NCBI GenBank assembly: GCA_002392835.1
Contig: DGHX01000169.1
Coordinates: 19,813 to 29,832, forward strand
DNA from: Prevotella sp. UBA3837
GTDB taxonomy: Bacteria > Bacteroidota > Bacteroidia > Bacteroidales > Bacteroidaceae
DNA: 10,020 nt
Reading direction: 5' to 3'
A program made the translations under genes and the position numbers. Positions 1-5,353 of the stretch are shown one piece after another. The stretch's first letter is position 1; each line of letters starts with the position of its first letter. The notes under the pieces are model-generated. The model made no database searches, was not told the DNA's origin, and worked only from the letters and a program-made list of their open reading frames with translations.

Positions 1-701
1 ACATCAACACCGAGGACTTCCTTGCTGCCGTCGACTTCCTGTCGGTGCAGGACAACGTCGATGCCGAGCGCATCGGCATCATCGGCATCTGCGGCTTCGG
101 CGGCATGGCCGTGAACGCTGCCGCCCTCGATCCGCGCATCAAGGCCACCGTTGCCTCAACGATGTACGACATGTCGAAGGTGAACGTCGAGGGCTACTTC
201 AAGAGCGAGGACACGCCTGCCCAGCGCATGGAGAAGCGCCGCGCCCTGGCAGCCCAGCGCACCAAGGACTACCAGTCGGGCACGTACCAGCGTGCTGGCG
301 GCGTCATTGATCCCCTGCCCGAGGATGCCCCCTGGTTTGTGAAGGACTATCATGCCTACTACAAGACCGAGCGTGGCTACCACGAGCGCAGCGGCAACAG
401 CAACGACGGGTGGAACGTCATTGGCTGCCAGTCGTTCATGAACCAGCCGCTGCTCTGCTGGGCGCACGAGATTGAGTCCCCCGTGCTGCTCATCCACGGC
501 GAGAAGGCCCACTCGCGTTACTTCTCGGAGTATGCCTTCGAGCGCATGACGGGCCGTAAGGTGGAGGGCACGTCGGCCACTGAGGGCAACAAGGAGCTGC
601 TCATCATTCCCGGCGCCACGCACGTCGACCTCTACGACGATGTGGCCGGTGTCATTCCCTACGACAAGCTGGAAGCTTTCTTCACACATTATTTAAAATA
701 G
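1..701 (+). CDS. Alpha/beta hydrolase with Cys nucleophile (5' end outside window)
   Basis: This is a hydrolase of the alpha/beta fold, dienelactone-hydrolase/YcjY-like; substrate unknown. The reading frame is open from base 3 (232 residues visible), so the start lies upstream; the GTG at 45 is an internal Val codon. The nucleophile elbow reads GICGFGG with Cys encoded at 90-92, in place of the usual Ser in GxSxG; dienelactone hydrolases also use Cys. The catalytic His is probably in GATHVDLYDD (codon 621-623). The acid after the late strand may be the Glu of LLIHGEKAHS (codon 501-503), where many relatives have Asp. No membrane segment is seen in the visible part. The stop is 4 bases before a lipoprotein gene on the same strand, which suggests co-transcription. 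The family is secure; the substrate is not. Confidence 0.85.
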   Translation, partial: INTEDFLAAVDFLSVQDNVDAERIGIIGICGFGGMAVNAAALDPRIKATVASTMYDMSKVNVEGYFKSEDTPAQRMEKRRALAAQRTKDYQSGTYQRAGGVIDPLPEDAPWFVKDYHAYYKTERGYHERSGNSNDGWNVIGCQSFMNQPLLCWAHEIESPVLLIHGEKAHSRYFSEYAFERMTGRKVEGTSATEGNKELLIIPGATHVDLYDDVAGVIPYDKLEAFFTHYLK

Positions 702-705
702 ACGC

Positions 706-1290
706 ATGCGCCACTTCATCCTATCACTCATAGCGATGCTCTTTGCCTGCAGCCCATCCGACGCTGAGCTTCAGGCCGAGCCGCAGCAATCATCAGGCAC
801 CATGACCATCAACATCACTATCGGCGGCCAGACCCGCACCGTCGCCCTCGTTGACAATGCAGCCACTCGCGAGCTGCTGTCAGCGCTGCAGCAAGCTCCC
901 ATCACCTACGAGGCCGACGACTACGGCGGTTTCGAGAAGGTGGGTCCCCTGGGCCGCTCGCTGCCCACCAGCAATCAGCAGCTGACCACCGAGGCCGGCG
1001 ACGTCATCCTCTACAGCGGCAACCAGGTGGTGCTCTTCTACGGCAGCAACTCGTGGAGCTACACCCGCCTGGGGCGCATCCAGTATGAGACGCTCGGCGA
1101 GCTGAAGTCATTCCTGAAGGCCGGCGAGGGCCGCATCAGCGTCACCTTGTCGCTGCCCGGCACCACGTCAGTTGGGCGCACCGCCGTGTCAGGGCAGCAG
1201 CCGACGGCAGCTTATAACCTGCAGGGCCATAGGGTAGGGAACCCCGCCCATGGCGTCTTCATCAAGAACGGAAGGAAGGTGAAGCTCTGA
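706..1290 (+). CDS. Cyclophilin-like-fold lipoprotein with C-terminal secretion-type tail
   Basis: A 194-residue predicted lipoprotein. Residues 1-15 form a short signal peptide ending in the lipobox LFAC, so Cys15 would be lipidated. Residues about 33-149 match the bacterial cyclophilin-like fold family (Cyclophil_like): a strand pattern beginning MTINITIGGQ, then a VDNAATRELL helix, the GDVILYSGNQ turn and an LGRI motif near the end. Members of this family are uncharacterised, and prolyl isomerase activity should not be assumed. After a linker the last 25 residues (170-194) have the pattern YNLxGxRV...G..IKNGRKV, a tail common on exported Prevotella proteins and similar to the end of type IX secretion sorting domains. 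The ATG at 706 is the only start that gives a signal peptide; no Shine-Dalgarno is visible. It sits 4 bases behind the hydrolase gene, so the two probably form one operon. Confidence 0.8.
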   Translation: MRHFILSLIAMLFACSPSDAELQAEPQQSSGTMTINITIGGQTRTVALVDNAATRELLSALQQAPITYEADDYGGFEKVGPLGRSLPTSNQQLTTEAGDVILYSGNQVVLFYGSNSWSYTRLGRIQYETLGELKSFLKAGEGRISVTLSLPGTTSVGRTAVSGQQPTAAYNLQGHRVGNPAHGVFIKNGRKVKL

Positions 1291-1312
1291 CGAATGTCCG
1301 TCACCAAAGAAT

Positions 1313-1346
1313 ATGTCCCACCAGCGCCATGTCGCCGGTGGGACAT
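1313..1346 (+). terminator. Hairpin after the hydrolase-lipoprotein operon
   Basis: Perfect 10-bp arms, ATGTCCCACC (1313-1322) and GGTGGGACAT (1337-1346), with a further GCG/CGC pairing inside the loop. It begins 22 bases after the lipoprotein stop. No T-run follows (TAATTGTAAC instead), so it may act as a weak or factor-assisted terminator, or as an mRNA 3'-end stabiliser. Confidence 0.55.
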
Positions 1347-1350
1347 TAAT

Positions 1351-1368
1351 TGTAACAGTATCGTAACG
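1351..1368 (+). promoter_or_regulatory. Candidate PhoB-type direct repeat upstream of the phosphate transporter
   Basis: Two heptamers, TGTAACA (1351-1357) and CGTAACG (1362-1368), share GTAAC and are spaced exactly 11 bases start to start. OmpR/PhoB-family regulators typically bind as tandem dimers to direct repeats with an 11-base period. The repeat ends 8 bases before the -33 element of the promoter and would lie at about -62 to -45, a usual activator position. The regulator encoded at 3159 is an obvious candidate. The assignment rests on spacing and context only. Confidence 0.35.
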
Positions 1369-1376
1369 CGTTTTTC

Positions 1377-1407
1377 TTGGCCAGCTACTGTAATTGGCGT
1401 ACCTTTG
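1377..1407 (+). promoter_or_regulatory. Bacteroidetes-type promoter of the Na/Pi cotransporter
   Basis: The -7 element TACCTTTG is at 1400-1407, within the 13-mer GTACCTTTGCAGC, with a TTG -33 element at 1377-1379 and a 20-base spacer. Element and spacer fit the published Bacteroidetes sigma-ABfr consensus (TTTG or TTG, 19-21 bases, TAnnTTTG). Transcription would begin near 1412-1415, leaving a leader of roughly 35 bases before the ATG at 1449. Confidence 0.8.
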
Positions 1408-1448
1408 CAGCACCAACTACAATTATATATATACAGCCAAGAAAAGAT

Positions 1449-3137
1449 ATGGACACCACCCCCAACTATCTGGTCATAACGCTACAGCTGCTGGGCTCTC
1501 TGGGCTTGCTTATTTACGGCATGCGCATGATGAGCGAGGCGCTGCAGAAGATGGCCGGTCCGCAACTGCGTCACATCCTGGGCCGCATGACCACCAACCG
1601 TTTCACGGGCATGCTCACAGGTACGCTCGTCACCTGTGCCGTGCAGTCGTCGTCGGCCACCACGGTGATGACCGTCTCCTTCGTCTCGGCCGGTCTGCTG
1701 ACGCTGGCACAGGCCATCTCGGTCATCATGGGTGCCAATATCGGCACCACGCTCACGGCCTGGATCATGTCGCTGGGCTATAATGTCGACCTGACGAGCA
1801 TCGTCTATCCCTCGTTCTTCGTGGGCATGGTGCTCATCTACAAGAAGCGCCACCGCTACGTGGGCGACTTCCTCTTCGGCACGGCCTTCATGTTCCTGTC
1901 GCTGGTCATGCTCAGCACGTCGGGCAAGGCCATGGACCTGGAGCACAATGCTGAGGTGATAGCCTTCTTCGCCTCATTCGACACTTCGAGCCACCTCACC
2001 ATCCTGGCCTTCCTGGGCATAGGCACGCTCATCACCTGCATCGTGCAGTCGTCGGCGGCCGTCATGGCCATCACCATCCTGCTCTGCTCCACGGGCGTGC
2101 TGCCCATCTATCTGGGCATAGCGCTGGTCATGGGCGAGAACATCGGCACCACGGCCACTGCCAACCTTGTGGCGCTGGGTGCCAACACGCAGGCGCGCCG
2201 CGCCGCCTTGGCCCATCTGCTGTTCAATGTGTTCGGCGTGATTTGGGTGCTCATCGTGTTCTACCCCTTTGTCAACATGGTGTGCAGCCTGGTGGGCTAC
2301 GACCCCGCCGCCGGTGGACAGACGCAGCGTCTGCCCGTGGTGCTGGCCATGTTCCACACGTGCTTCAACGTCATCAACACCGCCATCCTCATCGGCCTGG
2401 TGCCGCAGATGGAGCGTGTGGTGTGCTGGCTGCTGCCCGACGGTAAGGCCGGTGCGAAGGAGGAGTTCCGCCTGCAGTACATACAGTCGAACCTGGTGCA
2501 GACGCCTGAGATTGCCGTGCTTCAGGCCCAGAAGGAGACGTCGGCCTTCGGCCAGCGCGTGGAGCGGATGTTCGGCATGGTGCGCCAGCTGACTACCCAG
2601 ACCGAGTCTAAAGCTTTTTCCGAACTGTTCAGCAAGATAGAGCACGAGGAGGACACGACCGACAAGGTGGAGATAGAGATAGCGCGCTACCTGGAGCAGG
2701 TGAGCGACGACCACCTGAGCGACGAGACGAAGCAGAAGATACGCCAGATGATGCGCGAGATAAGCGAGCTGGAGTCCATAGGCGATGCCTGCTACAAGCT
2801 GGCCCGCACCCTGGAGCGCAAGCAGGAGGCCGACGCCGACTTCAACGACCACCAGAAGCAGCAGCTGCAGACGCTGATGACACTCTGCGAGAAAGCCCTG
2901 ACGCAGATGAACACCGTGATGCACGGCCACCGCTCGGACCACGACATACGCGAGTCGTTCCGCATAGAGAACGACATCAACCAGCTGCGACAGCAGCTGA
3001 AGGGTGAGAACGTGCAGGCCGTGAACGACCACGAATACGACTATGCCGTGGGCACGCTCTATGTGGACATGGTCAATGAGCTGGAGAAACTGGGCGATTA
3101 TGTTATCAACGTTGTGGAGGCCAGATTTGGAAAATAA
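1449..3137 (+). CDS. Na+/phosphate cotransporter with C-terminal PhoU-like domain
   Basis: A 562-residue inner-membrane protein of the Na/Pi cotransporter family (NptA/PNaS), predicted to import inorganic phosphate with sodium. The membrane part (residues about 5-330) holds two inverted copies of the Na_Pi_cotrans domain, each with the family's QSS and GxNIGTT motifs: QSSSATT at 66-72 with GANIGTT at 95-101, and QSSAAV at 200-205 with GENIGTT at 229-235. Residues about 360-562 are helical and PhoU-like, with two IGD/LGD-type motifs, ELESIGDACYKLAR (440-453) and ELEKLGDYVINVVEA (544-558), which resemble PhoU metal-binding helices. The ATG at 1449 is chosen because the in-frame TTG at 1377 is the promoter's own -33 element and so upstream of the transcript. 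The response regulator starts 21 bases after the stop. Phosphate is the expected substrate by family; the sequence alone does not prove it. Confidence 0.92.
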   Translation: MDTTPNYLVITLQLLGSLGLLIYGMRMMSEALQKMAGPQLRHILGRMTTNRFTGMLTGTLVTCAVQSSSATTVMTVSFVSAGLLTLAQAISVIMGANIGTTLTAWIMSLGYNVDLTSIVYPSFFVGMVLIYKKRHRYVGDFLFGTAFMFLSLVMLSTSGKAMDLEHNAEVIAFFASFDTSSHLTILAFLGIGTLITCIVQSSAAVMAITILLCSTGVLPIYLGIALVMGENIGTTATANLVALGANTQARRAALAHLLFNVFGVIWVLIVFYPFVNMVCSLVGYDPAAGGQTQRLPVVLAMFHTCFNVINTAILIGLVPQMERVVCWLLPDGKAGAKEEFRLQYIQSNLVQTPEIAVLQAQKETSAFGQRVERMFGMVRQLTTQTESKAFSELFSKIEHEEDTTDKVEIEIARYLEQVSDDHLSDETKQKIRQMMREISELESIGDACYKLARTLERKQEADADFNDHQKQQLQTLMTLCEKALTQMNTVMHGHRSDHDIRESFRIENDINQLRQQLKGENVQAVNDHEYDYAVGTLYVDMVNELEKLGDYVINVVEARFGK

Positions 3138-3141
3138 TTTG

Positions 3142-3149
3142 TACCTTTG
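3142..3149 (+). promoter_or_regulatory. -7 promoter element directly before the response regulator
   Basis: TACCTTTG, inside the same 13-mer GTACCTTTGCAGC (3141-3153) found before the Na/Pi and SulP genes. It lies in the 21-base gap between the cotransporter stop and the regulator ATG. No -33 element sits at the 20-base spacing seen in the other copies; the nearest TTTG (3126-3129) is too close. A transcript from here would start about 3-7 bases before the ATG at 3159. Confidence 0.5.
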
Positions 3150-3158
3150 CAGCCAGAT

Positions 3159-3866
3159 ATGGAACAAAGACGATTATTAGTAGTCGACGACGAGCACGAC
3201 CTGTGCGACATCCTGCTGTTCAACCTGCGGGCGGCGGGCTACCAAGCCGAGGCCTGCTATTCGGCCGAAGAAGCGCTGCAGAAGATAGAGGGCGGGCCCG
3301 GTGACGGTGGCTTCGACCTGCTGCTGCTCGATGTGATGATGCCCGGCATGTCGGGCTTTGAGCTGGCGGCAAGACTGAGGGGGGGCGCCACGACGCACCA
3401 CACCCCCATCATCTTCCTGACGGCGCGCGACACGGAAGACGACACCCTGCAGGGCTTTGCAGTGGGAGCCGACGACTATGTGAAGAAACCCTTCTCCGTG
3501 CGCGAGGTGCTGGCGAGGGTGAAGGCCGTGCTGAGCAGGGGGCAGAACACCCCTGACACTGCAACCCGCGAGGAAAGCCTGGCCTACGAGCAACTGGTAA
3601 TAAATGTCGACAGCAAGGCAGTGACCGTCGACGGCACACCGGTAGCCCTGACCCGCACGGAATACGACCTGCTGGTGTTGCTGCTGCGCCACCGCGGACA
3701 GGTGTTCAGTCGCCAGCAGCTGCTTGAGCAAGTGTGGCCGCACGATGTCATCGTGGTGGAGCGCACGGTCGACGTGAACGTAGCGCGTCTGCGCAAGAAG
3801 CTCGGACGCTATGGCGCCTGCCTCGTGTCGCGCACAGGGTTCGGCTACTTGTTCAGTGATAAGTGA
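3159..3866 (+). CDS. OmpR/PhoB-family response regulator
   Basis: A 235-residue DNA-binding response regulator. The receiver domain (residues 4-125) has the acidic pair Asp10-Asp11, the phospho-acceptor Asp58 in LLLLDVMMPG, Thr88 in FLTAR and Lys110 in the KKPF motif. The winged-helix output domain (about 143-233) has LTRTEYDLLVLL, a VERTVDVNVARLRKKL recognition region and the closing RTGFGYLF hairpin. The length is usual for the family. The start at ATG 3159 places the first strand (RRLLVVDDE) directly after the N-terminus; the TTG at 3147 lies inside the -7 element and is unlikely. It follows the Na/Pi cotransporter by 21 bases and precedes its probable partner kinase by 13, so a PhoB-like role is likely, but that function is inferred from context. 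Confidence 0.9.
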   Translation: MEQRRLLVVDDEHDLCDILLFNLRAAGYQAEACYSAEEALQKIEGGPGDGGFDLLLLDVMMPGMSGFELAARLRGGATTHHTPIIFLTARDTEDDTLQGFAVGADDYVKKPFSVREVLARVKAVLSRGQNTPDTATREESLAYEQLVINVDSKAVTVDGTPVALTRTEYDLLVLLLRHRGQVFSRQQLLEQVWPHDVIVVERTVDVNVARLRKKLGRYGACLVSRTGFGYLFSDK

Positions 3867-3882
3867 TGAGTGATAAGTGATG
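3855..3882 (+). repeat. Exact 14-bp tandem duplication at the regulator/kinase junction
   Basis: AGTGATAAGTGATG occurs twice in tandem (3855-3868 and 3869-3882). The first copy contains the regulator's last codons and TGA stop (3864-3866); the second ends with the kinase ATG (3880-3882). Each copy ends in TGATG, a stop codon overlapping a start codon. Between them lies a mini-ORF of four codons (M-S-D-K, 3866-3880) whose stop overlaps the kinase start. With one copy, the regulator stop would overlap the kinase start directly. Confidence 0.9.
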
Positions 3883-4845
3883 AATAAACCATCTGAGGGA
3901 CGCAAGATGTGGCTGAGCGTGATGGGCGTGTTCCTGGTCTATGCCGTCATCTTCATCTTGTTCGAGGACTACGACCGCAAGTACCTGCTGCCCTTCGACG
4001 AGGTCAGCGACTGGCACCTGCTGCTCTTCACGCTGGTGGTGATGAGCGGCCTGGGCTTCCTGCTCTACCGCTACGCCCGCCGCATGGACGAGCGCATCAG
4101 CCGCGAGCAGGCCGAGAAGGAGAACCGCATGCGCCGCGAGCTGACGCAGAACATCGCCCACGAGCTGAAGACACCCGCCAGCAGCATACTCGGCTACACG
4201 GAGACCATCCTCGACAACCCCGGCATCAGCGACGACATACGCCAGCAGTTCATAGAGCGCACCCATGCGCAGGCCCAGCGGCTGACGGCGTTGCTGCAGG
4301 ACATATCGCTGCTGAACCAGATGGACTATGCCAGCGGCCTGCTGAAGCGCGAGCGCGTCGATGTGGCCATACTCTTTGCCGACATAGCCCGCGAGACGGC
4401 CTTCGCCTTGCAGTCGCACCAGATGACGCTGCGCAACTGCCTGCCGCAGAGCATCATCATCTACGGCAACTATTCGCTGCTGTACAGCGTCTTCCGCAAC
4501 CTGATGGACAACGCCATCAACTATGCCGGGCGCGGCACCACCATCGAGGTCGGCGCAACCCCGCAGCACGGAGGCTGGCGCTTCACCTTTAGCGACAACG
4601 GCGTGGGCATACCGGCGGAACACCTGCCCCGCATCTTCGAGCGATTCTACCGCATCGACAAGGGGCGCAGCCGCGAAATGGGGGGCACGGGCCTCGGCCT
4701 GTCCATCGTCAAGAATGCCGTGTTGCTGCATGGGGGCACCATTCAGGCTTACTCGCCGGCAGTCCAGACTGCCCAGCAAGACCCATCGGCCGCCAAAGGG
4801 CTTACTTTCGTATTTACCATGAATAACAATACGCCGGAAGCGTAG
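3880..4845 (+). CDS. Two-transmembrane sensor histidine kinase (PhoR-like)
   Basis: A 321-residue inner-membrane histidine kinase. Transmembrane segments lie at about residues 10-28 and 46-63, with a periplasmic loop of only about 17 residues and no PAS, HAMP or other sensor domain visible. The dimerisation and phospho-acceptor domain has the H-box NIAHELKTPASSI with His94. The ATPase domain has the N-box NLMDNAINYA (207-216), the G1 box SDNGVGIP (238-245), the F-box RIFERFYRID and the G2 box GGTGLGLSIV. The ATG at 3880 is preferred to the adjacent GTG at 3877 because it overlaps the preceding TGA. It should phosphorylate the regulator encoded just upstream. The tiny periplasmic loop suggests it reads its signal through the membrane or from a partner, possibly the PhoU-like domain of the transporter; that partner is inference. 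Confidence 0.9.
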   Translation: MNKPSEGRKMWLSVMGVFLVYAVIFILFEDYDRKYLLPFDEVSDWHLLLFTLVVMSGLGFLLYRYARRMDERISREQAEKENRMRRELTQNIAHELKTPASSILGYTETILDNPGISDDIRQQFIERTHAQAQRLTALLQDISLLNQMDYASGLLKRERVDVAILFADIARETAFALQSHQMTLRNCLPQSIIIYGNYSLLYSVFRNLMDNAINYAGRGTTIEVGATPQHGGWRFTFSDNGVGIPAEHLPRIFERFYRIDKGRSREMGGTGLGLSIVKNAVLLHGGTIQAYSPAVQTAQQDPSAAKGLTFVFTMNNNTPEA

Positions 4846-4869
4846 GAGTGTGCGTCAGCACTCCTGCGC
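4840..4869 (+). terminator. Hairpin overlapping the kinase stop codon
   Basis: An 11-bp stem with one G-T wobble: GCGTAGGAGTG (4840-4850) pairs with CACTCCTGCGC (4859-4869) around an 8-base loop. The kinase TAG (4843-4845) lies in the left arm. Only TT follows, so it is either a weak intrinsic terminator or a 3'-end stabilising structure. Its position at the end of the operon favours termination. Confidence 0.5.
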
Positions 4870-5137
4870 TTCCAATCCCTACCCACATCTCCTCGAGCCC
4901 AAGCCCCGACGGGGGGTTACTGGCAGCTTTGTGCGGCTGAGGCTTGATCTGTGTGCTTTACGCGCGCGCGAGGAAAAATACGCTGCACTCCCTACACTGA
5001 AAAATACTTTACGCTACACTTCCTGCACCTACATTTATTATCAGCAGCTTACAAATTCCTTTCTCTGATTTTGTCAGAAAAAAAACGAACAAACAGCGAG
5101 TGGTGAATAATGAGTGACCAATGGCAGGGGGGAAAAC

Positions 5138-5154
5138 CAAAACAAGTTGTTTTG
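5138..5154. other. Small perfect hairpin inside the gene-free element
   Basis: CAAAACAA (5138-5145) and TTGTTTTG (5147-5154) are perfect inverted arms, forming a 7-bp stem with a 3-base loop. It lies just before the 21-bp tandem repeats and may be part of the same folded unit. Confidence 0.5.
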
Positions 5155-5157
5155 CTG

Positions 5158-5238
5158 AAAAAGCGATTCACTTTTTTCAAAAAGCGATTCACTTTTTTCA
5201 AAAAGCAGCCCACTTTTTTCAAAAAGCGGGCCGCTCAG
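5158..5238. repeat. Tandem 21-bp repeats
   Basis: Three head-to-tail 21-base units begin at 5158, 5179 and 5200. A partial fourth begins at 5221 with AAAAAGCGGGC and then diverges. Units one and two are identical; unit three carries GCAGCCCAC in place of GCGATTCAC. Every unit starts AAAAAGC and ends CACTTTTTTC, so each can fold on itself (AAAAAG with CTTTTT), and every junction is also a short palindrome. Because 21 is a multiple of three, the repeats give seven-residue periodic peptides in several frames; I regard these as by-products. Confidence 0.85.
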
Positions 5239-5290
5239 AAACGTCCCAGGCCCTGGGACGTTTTTCAGACGTGCGCAGTTTTTCTGAGCG
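5232..5290 (+). terminator. Nested hairpins with T-run (strong intrinsic-terminator shape)
   Basis: The inner hairpin has perfect 12-base arms, AAACGTCCCAGG (5239-5250) and CCTGGGACGTTT (5252-5263), followed by a T-run to 5265; a realistic form is a 10-bp stem with a 5-base loop. An outer perfect pair, CGCTCAGAAA (5232-5241) and TTTCTGAGCG (5281-5290), encloses it and shares three bases with the inner stem, so the two compete slightly. The T-run orientation fits plus-strand termination, although no plus-strand gene lies close upstream. Confidence 0.65.
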
Positions 5291-5353
5291 ACACTCCATT
5301 CCATCCCGGTGTAGGAAGTGTAGCGTCTTTGTCCTCGCGCGCGCGTGTAAGGA

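Larger units (their letters stand above)
4961..5345. repeat. Non-coding segment bounded by imperfect 37-bp inverted repeats
   Basis: Bases 4961-4997 and the reverse complement of 5309-5345 agree at 33 of 37 positions. Both begin with CGCGCGCGCGAGGA and end in CCTACAC. A partial extra copy of the inner part, ACGCTACACTTCCT, lies at 5011-5024; over 5011-5029 it matches the right arm at 18 of 19 bases. Inside are a hairpin (5138-5154), 21-bp tandem repeats (5158-5220) and a strong nested hairpin (5232-5290). There is no transposase and no clear target duplication. Candidates are a miniature inverted-repeat element, a dispersed intergenic repeat, or a structured RNA gene. Confidence 0.65.
4870..5353. 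other. Gene-free intergenic region, structured and repeat-rich
   Basis: About 480 bases between the kinase terminator and the exonuclease stop. Short ORFs exist here in several frames, but their products are low-complexity translations of the repeats (FEKSES or FFKKRFT units), and no frame has a convincing start context. The left part (4870-4960) shows only small hairpins such as CCCCGACGGGG at 4904-4914. The rest is the inverted-repeat-bounded segment listed separately. A GTGA/TGA-rich stretch at 5099-5119 resembles the junction repeat at 3855-3882. No consensus -7 element was found on either strand. Confidence 0.7.

Noticed and set aside
1377..1448. Upstream TTG start extending the Na/Pi protein by 24 residues
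   Set aside because: The TTG is the -33 element of the promoter, so the extension would not be transcribed from it. The ATG at 1449 fits the family N-terminus.
1974..3167. Long minus-strand open frame (about 397 codons) opposite the Na/Pi cotransporter
   Set aside because: The product is rich in His, Gln, Val and Leu with no recognisable domain. It is the antisense shadow of a well-supported GC-rich gene.
3853..4779. Minus-strand open frame (about 308 codons) opposite the histidine kinase
   Set aside because: Antisense shadow; the kinase frame carries all H, N, G1, F and G2 boxes.
4850..5068. 72-codon plus-strand ORF after the kinase
   Set aside because: It begins inside the kinase terminator hairpin and reads through the inverted-repeat arms; no promoter or recognisable feature.
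5062..5082. Hairpin TTTCTCTGA/TCAGAAAAA followed by an A-run
   Set aside because: The stem is short with a mismatch, and the T-run would precede the stem on the minus strand rather than follow it, so it does not work as a terminator in either direction.
5074..5304. 76-codon minus-strand ORF with FEKSES repeats
   Set aside because: It is a translation of the 21-bp tandem repeats and the terminator hairpin. Other frames are open there too, as expected from a 21-base period. No start context or domain is seen.
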